Positions 59,667 to 64,000 of a stretch of 64,000 bases of DNA are shown here, one piece after another. Numbering within the stretch: the first letter of the stretch is position 1; every line of letters starts with the position of its first letter. The position numbers and the translations under genes were made by a program. Under the pieces are notes generated by a model. That model made no database searches. It was not told the DNA's origin and worked only from the letters and a program-made list of their open reading frames with translations. This DNA comes from Lachnospiraceae bacterium EP-SM-12S-S03 (lineage in GTDB: Bacteria; Bacillota; Clostridia; Lachnospirales; Lachnospiraceae): assembly GCA_020540725.1 (NCBI GenBank), contig JAJBSL010000002.1:100857-164856 (forward strand), in the 5' to 3' direction.

Positions 59667-61592
59667 CTACTGTTTATCAGCCGGAAGCGGTTTCTTTAAC
59701 AATACAATGCCGAGCATTGCTATAATGGATCCTGCAAGTAATGCCACAAGGAACATCGGTGCATGATCAATGATTCCTATTACAAAGATTCCCCCGTGAG
59801 GCGCTCTTGATCCACATCCAAATGCCATAGACATTGCACCTGATACCGCTGAACCTATGATGCAAGGCGGAATGATGCGAAGTGGGTCTGAGGCTGCAAA
59901 CGGAATTGCTCCCTCCGTAATAAAGGAAAGTCCCATAATATAGTTTGTAAGTGTTGTCTGTTTTTCACTTTTCGTAAATCTGTTTTTAAAAAATGTTGTT
60001 GCAAGAGCAATCGCAATCGGCGGTACCATTCCGCCAATCATAACTGATGCCATGATATCAAACTGCCCACTTGCAATAGATGCTGTACCAAATACATAAG
60101 CAGCTTTATTAAACGGTCCTCCAAAATCAATCGCCATCATACCTGCCACAACGGCTCCGAGCAATAGCTTACTTCCTTCACCCATACTGGAAAGACCATC
60201 ATTTAGCCATTCATTAAATGCACCTACCGGTGGATTGACAATAAATACCATAACCACACCGATCATCACAATCCCGATAAACGGATATAAAAGCACAGGT
60301 TTCGTACCTTCCAATGCCTGCGGGAGTTTTTCCAACGCTTTTTTTACAAGAAGCATCAAATAGCCAGCCACAAATCCGGCAATCAATGCCCCAAAGAATC
60401 CGGAAGAAATCCACTCTGCTTCCGGAAGAAATACTGAAGTTCCTGCCTTGGCAAGAAGTCCGCCCACAATACCAGGCATAAGTGCCGGACGATCTGCTAT
60501 ACTCATTGCAATATATCCCGAAAGAACCGGGAACATCATTCCAAACGATGTATTTCCCACAAGATTCAGGAATTTTGATACCGGATTTCCGTTACCAAAT
60601 ATTTCCGTACCTGCATTTGCACTGTCAAATATAAAAGAAAGTGCAATAAGGATACCTCCTCCGATTACAAACGGGAGCATATGTGAAACGCCATTCATAA
60701 GGCTCTTATAAATTTTGCGCCCGAGACTCTCCTTTTCTCCCGCAAATCCAGATTCTTCTGTTTTACTGTCACTATGATAAACCGGAACATTTCCGCTTTC
60801 CGCTTCTTCGATCAATTCTTTCGCTTTGTGAATGCCGTTTGCAACTTTCGTCACAATAACCGGTTTTCCATCGAATCTTGCCATCCGAACATCTTTATCT
60901 GCTGCAACAATGATACAGTCACATTCTGCGATTTCCTCCGCTGTCAGAACATTTTTATCTCCACCCGAACCATTTGTTTCTACTTTGATCGTATACCCCA
61001 TTTCTTTTGCTGTCTTTTCCAGGCTTTCTGCTGCCATATAGGTATGAGCGATTCCTGTCGGGCATGCAGTAACTGCTAAAATCTGATACCCCTTCTTTTC
61101 TTCTTTAGAAGTTTCTTCCGGCTCCTCTTCGAATTTTTCACGTTCTGCCATATCTATATCATGTAAGAATTCATCTACACTTTCTGCTTTCATCAAATTA
61201 GCTCGAAAATCGTCATCCATTAAAAGCATAGATAATCTGCTGAGAACTGTAAGGTGAATATTGTCTTCTGTATTTGGTGCCGCAATCAAAAAAATCATAC
61301 GCACCGGTTCACCATCCAGCGAATCATAATCCACACCATCCCGCACAATCATTGCGGCAAGCCCAGGCGCGCCTACTGCATCTGTTTTTGCATGAGGAAT
61401 GGCAATTCCTTCACCAATTCCGGTGGTTCCTTCTTCTTCTCTTTGAAATACCCCGTTTTTATATTTTTCAACATCTCGGATGTTTCCACCCTTTACCATC
61501 AGTTCAACCATTTTCTCAATGGTTTCCTGTTTGTTTGAAACACTCCCGTTTAGTTCTACACTTTCCCGCTTTAATAAATCCGTAATCCTCAC
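59667..61592 (-). CDS. fruA: PTS fructose-specific EIIABC
   Basis: This 641-residue fused permease takes up fructose and phosphorylates it at carbon 1. It has an EIIA domain at 1-150 with active His67 in EGIAIPHAKTD and an EIIB domain at about 170-265 with active Cys near 176 in VTACPTGIAHT. The EIIC domain from about 295 to 635 has about nine transmembrane helices and GGVLAKAG- and GGPFNKAAYVFG-type signatures. The order A-B-C is typical for Gram-positive FruA. It follows fruK by 12 bp. Confidence 0.96.
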   Translation of the reverse strand: MRITDLLKRESVELNGSVSNKQETIEKMVELMVKGGNIRDVEKYKNGVFQREEEGTTGIGEGIAIPHAKTDAVGAPGLAAMIVRDGVDYDSLDGEPVRMIFLIAAPNTEDNIHLTVLSRLSMLLMDDDFRANLMKAESVDEFLHDIDMAEREKFEEEPEETSKEEKKGYQILAVTACPTGIAHTYMAAESLEKTAKEMGYTIKVETNGSGGDKNVLTAEEIAECDCIIVAADKDVRMARFDGKPVIVTKVANGIHKAKELIEEAESGNVPVYHSDSKTEESGFAGEKESLGRKIYKSLMNGVSHMLPFVIGGGILIALSFIFDSANAGTEIFGNGNPVSKFLNLVGNTSFGMMFPVLSGYIAMSIADRPALMPGIVGGLLAKAGTSVFLPEAEWISSGFFGALIAGFVAGYLMLLVKKALEKLPQALEGTKPVLLYPFIGIVMIGVVMVFIVNPPVGAFNEWLNDGLSSMGEGSKLLLGAVVAGMMAIDFGGPFNKAAYVFGTASIASGQFDIMASVMIGGMVPPIAIALATTFFKNRFTKSEKQTTLTNYIMGLSFITEGAIPFAASDPLRIIPPCIIGSAVSGAMSMAFGCGSRAPHGGIFVIGIIDHAPMFLVALLAGSIIAMLGIVLLKKPLPADKQ

Positions 61593-61604
61593 GTCTTTTT
61601 CCTC

Positions 61605-62525
61605 CTACAGTCCGTAATTCTCTTTCGGCTCTTTCAGCAATTTTACTACATCTTCTTTTGTTGCCAGCCAGGAAAGGAATGCACTGGCACTTCCTGACGC
61701 AATTCCAAGTTGAAATGCTTTTTCATAATTTCCAGTATTTAGATACCCTGTGAGAAATCCTGCCACCATAGAATCTCCTGCTCCCACAGAATTTACTACA
61801 GTTCCTTTCGGCGCCTCTTCCTTATAGATTTCACCTTGTTCCGTAATCAATATCGCACCGTCTCCAGCCATGGATATGAGTACATTTTTTGCTCCTTTTT
61901 CTTGCAGCCGTTTTGCATATGTGATAATCTCCTCATCTGTATGCAGAACCGTTCCAAACATTTCTCCAAGTTCATGGTTATTAGGTTTGATCAGAAACGG
62001 ATGATATTTCAGTACATTTAGCAGAAGATCTTTTGTTGCATCCACCGCAATTTTTACTCCTTTTCCCTCCAGCCTTTCCATGATCCGTTCATACATATCG
62101 GAAGGCAGTGTATTCGGGATACTTCCTGCAAGCACAAGAATATCTCCTTTCACAAGCTGATCTAACTTTTCATAAAGTTTCTCAACATGTTCCTCTTTGA
62201 TATCCGGTCCTTGTCCATTGATCTCGCTTTCCTCATTAGATTTTATCTTCACGTTAATTCTTGTGAGGCCTTCATCAAGCCGGATAAAATCTGTCAGGCA
62301 GCCAAAGTCATTCAACATTTTTTCAAGCGCACTTCCGGTAAAACCAGAAACAAATCCGAGCGCTTTACTTTGCATTCCTAAATTAGACAAAATGACCGAA
62401 ACATTATTCCCCTTACCTCCCGGAAAAATCGCTTCTTTCCTCGTTCTGTTAATTTCACCCAACGTCAGATCATCCACCTGAATCACATAATCAAGGGATG
62501 GATTGAATGTAACTGTATAAATCAT
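61605..62525 (-). CDS. fruK: 1-Phosphofructokinase
   Basis: This 306-residue PfkB-family kinase converts fructose 1-phosphate to fructose 1,6-bisphosphate. It opens IYTVTFNPSLDYVIQVDDL, has FPGGKGNNVSVILSNLG near residue 35, and the C-terminal signature VNSVGAGDSMVAGFLTG with the catalytic Asp near residue 248. It overlaps fruR by 4 bp and is in turn followed by fruA. Confidence 0.96.
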   Translation of the reverse strand: MIYTVTFNPSLDYVIQVDDLTLGEINRTRKEAIFPGGKGNNVSVILSNLGMQSKALGFVSGFTGSALEKMLNDFGCLTDFIRLDEGLTRINVKIKSNEESEINGQGPDIKEEHVEKLYEKLDQLVKGDILVLAGSIPNTLPSDMYERIMERLEGKGVKIAVDATKDLLLNVLKYHPFLIKPNNHELGEMFGTVLHTDEEIITYAKRLQEKGAKNVLISMAGDGAILITEQGEIYKEEAPKGTVVNSVGAGDSMVAGFLTGYLNTGNYEKAFQLGIASGSASAFLSWLATKEDVVKLLKEPKENYGL

Positions 62526-63274
62526 CTTTTATCCGCCTCCACAACATTTGCACATTTTTTGAATGAAGTTTCTTTTACTGTAGAAGTAATAACTACCGCA
62601 TCATTAAAATCGGAAAATGTAACGGAAGATATTTTGTTTATTTTCGATGAATCCGCAAGCACATATCTCTCTTTACATTTCTGGAACGCTTTTCTTTTTA
62701 CACTTGCCTCATTTACATCAGGAGTGGTAAATCCTCGTTCTCTATGCACACCGTTCGCTCCAAAAAATCCTTTTGTAAAATTATATTTATTCAAGGATTC
62801 CACGGCATCTACTCCGATGATTGCTTCTGTGGACTCCTTTAGTTCCCCTCCCAACAGAAACACCCGGCATCCTTTCTGCACAAGCTTTCTCGCATGGGTA
62901 AATGCGTTGGTCACATATACTGCATTTTTTTCTTTGATACAGTCTACAAGAAAACTTGTGCTTGTTCCCGCATCAATATATACAAAATCATCCTTTCTAA
63001 TAAATTCAACCGCTTTCTCTGCAATCAGCATCTTCTCGTCTGTGTTCAGATTCTGCCGCTCCGGTACAGATGCATCTTTCGTCCGATACTCCATCTCCAC
63101 AGCAGTCGCACCGCCATGAACTTTAATAATTTTCCCCCTCTTGTGAAGTTCTGTCAGGTCACGCCGAATGGTTGATTCCGATGTTTCCAGTAGCTCCGTC
63201 AGTTCTTGTACTGTTACTGTCCGTTTTGCCTCCACAATTTTTACGATCGCACTAAATCTTTCTTCCGCTAACAT
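62522..63274 (-). CDS. fruR: DeoR-family fructose operon repressor
   Basis: This 250-residue repressor has an N-terminal DeoR winged helix-turn-helix at 1-60 (VTVQELTELLETSESTIRR, GKIIKVHGGA) and a C-terminal sugar-phosphate sensor domain with VYIDAGTSTSFLVDC and KGFFGANGVHRERGF. The inducer in this family is usually fructose 1-phosphate. The ATG at 63274 after AAAGAGG is chosen; an upstream ATG at 63331 overlaps the -35 box and cannot be used from this promoter. It is the first gene of the operon and probably represses itself. Confidence 0.93.
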   Translation of the reverse strand: MLAEERFSAIVKIVEAKRTVTVQELTELLETSESTIRRDLTELHKRGKIIKVHGGATAVEMEYRTKDASVPERQNLNTDEKMLIAEKAVEFIRKDDFVYIDAGTSTSFLVDCIKEKNAVYVTNAFTHARKLVQKGCRVFLLGGELKESTEAIIGVDAVESLNKYNFTKGFFGANGVHRERGFTTPDVNEASVKRKAFQKCKERYVLADSSKINKISSVTFSDFNDAVVITSTVKETSFKKCANVVEADKR

Positions 63275-63302
63275 GTGATACCTCTTTTCTCTTTCTGAAA
63301 TC

Positions 63303-63339
63303 AGAATACCACCATTTTCTTTCATTTTCAATCATTTTC
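63303..63339 (-). promoter_or_regulatory. Promoter and triple operator of the fructose operon
   Basis: On the minus strand TTGAAA (63326-63331), 17 bases, TATTCT (63303-63308). Three GAAAATG words at 63313-63319, 63323-63329 and 63333-63339 are spaced exactly 10 bp, over the -35 and spacer. They are likely FruR binding sites, occlusive to polymerase. Confidence 0.8.
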
Positions 63340-63456
63340 GCTCAAAACCACCCAATAATAATAACCAAATTTTTGACACGATTTTTATGCACTTTTTACA
63401 TCGCATATTTCGAAATCATCTTTTGTATATTTTTTACGATTACTCCACAATTTTCA

Positions 63457-63485
63457 TTGACATTTCTGTGTATTTACGCTAAACT
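63457..63485 (+). promoter_or_regulatory. Promoter of the cold-shock gene
   Basis: TTGACA (63457-63462), 17 bases, TAAACT (63480-63485), giving a 5' UTR of about 50 bases. It is divergent from the fructose operon promoter. Confidence 0.75.
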
Positions 63486-63543
63486 ATAACAGTATCGCTT
63501 GCGATACAATGACTATTTTTTTATTTTTTATGGAGGTATCAGT

Positions 63544-63744
63544 ATGAACAAAGGTACAGTAAAATGGTTTAACAACCAAAAAGGTTATGGATTTATTTCT
63601 GATGAAGCTGGAAACGACGTTTTCGTTCACTACTCAGGCTTAGTTATGGATGGATTCAAATCATTAGAAGAAGGCCAGGCAGTTGAATTTGACGTAACTG
63701 AAGGTGCTAAAGGACCACAGGCTGTTAACGTAGTAAAACTCTAG
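63544..63744 (+). CDS. Cold-shock protein (CspA family)
   Basis: This 66-residue nucleic-acid-binding protein has RNP1 KGYGFI and RNP2 VFVHY on the beta barrel, opening [12 protein letters not shown]. It binds single-stranded RNA and DNA as an RNA chaperone. The ATG at 63544 follows GGAGG at about eight bases; the 15 codons before it are untranslated leader. It is a monocistronic plus-strand gene. Confidence 0.97.
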   Translation: MNKGTVKWFNNQKGYGFISDEAGNDVFVHYSGLVMDGFKSLEEGQAVEFDVTEGAKGPQAVNVVKL

Positions 63745-63862
63745 TTATAATTTTATATGTGCCTTTTATTTATTTGATTATATATTTTTATTTATAAACT
63801 TTGCATTATAGTGGAGATGTCTGATTTAGTATTTAAAAAGCAACAATAAGATGTGATGTAAG

Positions 63863-63898
63863 ACAAAATGGGTGTCGCGTATGCGGCACCCATTTTGT
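63863..63898 (+). terminator. Hairpin downstream of the cold-shock gene
   Basis: ACAAAATGGGTG...CACCCATTTTGT with an inner CGC/GCG pair forms a 36-base stem-loop about 120 bp past the stop. The plus-strand tail is not T-rich, so termination is possible but the purpose is uncertain. Between 63745 and 63862 nothing else is seen. Confidence 0.55.
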
Positions 63899-63990
63899 GA
63901 GAGAGCCAAAAATGTATTTATCTGAGAGTATGAAACTTTTTCTGTAAATAATGTTTTAGAAGGTCTTCTATGGTAAAATATTTTATCATA

Positions 63991-63996
63991 AGGAGG
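63991..63996 (+). promoter_or_regulatory. Ribosome-binding site of a plus-strand gene beyond the window
   Basis: AAGGAGG at the last bases, preceded by TAAAAT (63974-63979), implies a gene that starts just after base 64000. Confidence 0.5.
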
Positions 63997-64000
63997 CCTT

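Overview
The window looks like a spore-forming, anaerobic Firmicute of the Lachnospiraceae type. The reasons are a GerA/SpoVAF-type spore germination protein, class III (oxygen-sensitive) ribonucleotide reductase nrdD/nrdG, a DegV protein, a YerC/TrpR-like repressor, a DUF1836 protein, a fructose operon that carries its own ptsH-ptsI, and a Tn1549-like conjugative element of the kind common in gut Clostridia. The species assignment is inference from gene content; no rRNA or tRNA gene was seen.

Region 1 (about 1 to 41.1 kb) is an integrative and conjugative element (ICE). All its genes are on the minus strand, so it reads right to left. ParA/ParB maintenance genes (36.7-35.0 kb) come first, then a Cna/VaFE surface protein broken by a frameshift (34.7-31.5 kb) and a giant helicase/DNA methylase (31.1-23.5 kb). 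Next come a DUF3991/TOPRIM primase-like gene, a Cys-rich protein, a probable oriT (about 19.13-19.32 kb), MobC, a MOBP-type relaxase and PcfB. The mating channel follows: VirD4, a pilin-like Maff2/VirB2 protein, VirB6-like, PrgI, VirB4, and a lysozyme-CHAP wall hydrolase. Accessory cargo sits in three places. A RloA/RloB (AbiL-like) defence pair plus an unrecognised third gene lies at 20.8-23.3 kb. A DinG-like helicase and an AbiTii-containing two-gene module lie at 36.9-40.6 kb. A two-component system with FtsX-type ABC transporters lies at 1-5.6 kb. The integrase is not in the window and should lie beyond the left edge.

The junction (39.0-41.2 kb) is unusual. Two 114-bp direct repeats, about 80 percent identical, lie just upstream of the two cargo transcription units. 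A degraded small MGE gene sits beside one of them. A 210-bp block bounded by a perfect 12-bp direct repeat holds seven copies of TTTGGGGGA and a strong hairpin. The chromosome resumes at the tsf terminator.

Region 2 (41.2-64 kb) is chromosomal and mostly housekeeping: rpsB-tsf with a structured S2-type leader RNA, a secreted NlpC/P60 hydrolase, degV, a lone spore germination gene, dut, and nrdD-nrdG with a pair of candidate NrdR boxes. These are followed by an AgrC/AgrA-like sensor-regulator with a lipoprotein and a DUF1648 membrane protein, then DUF1836, yerC, a PHP phosphatase, and an orphan NMT1-type binding protein. The fructose operon fruR-fruK-fruA-ptsH-ptsI follows, with three 10-bp-spaced operator repeats over its promoter, and then a cold-shock gene. 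The HPr of this operon keeps His15 but has Arg at the usual Ser46 position. The plus-strand DUF1836 gene has a long, highly structured 5' leader that I do not recognise.
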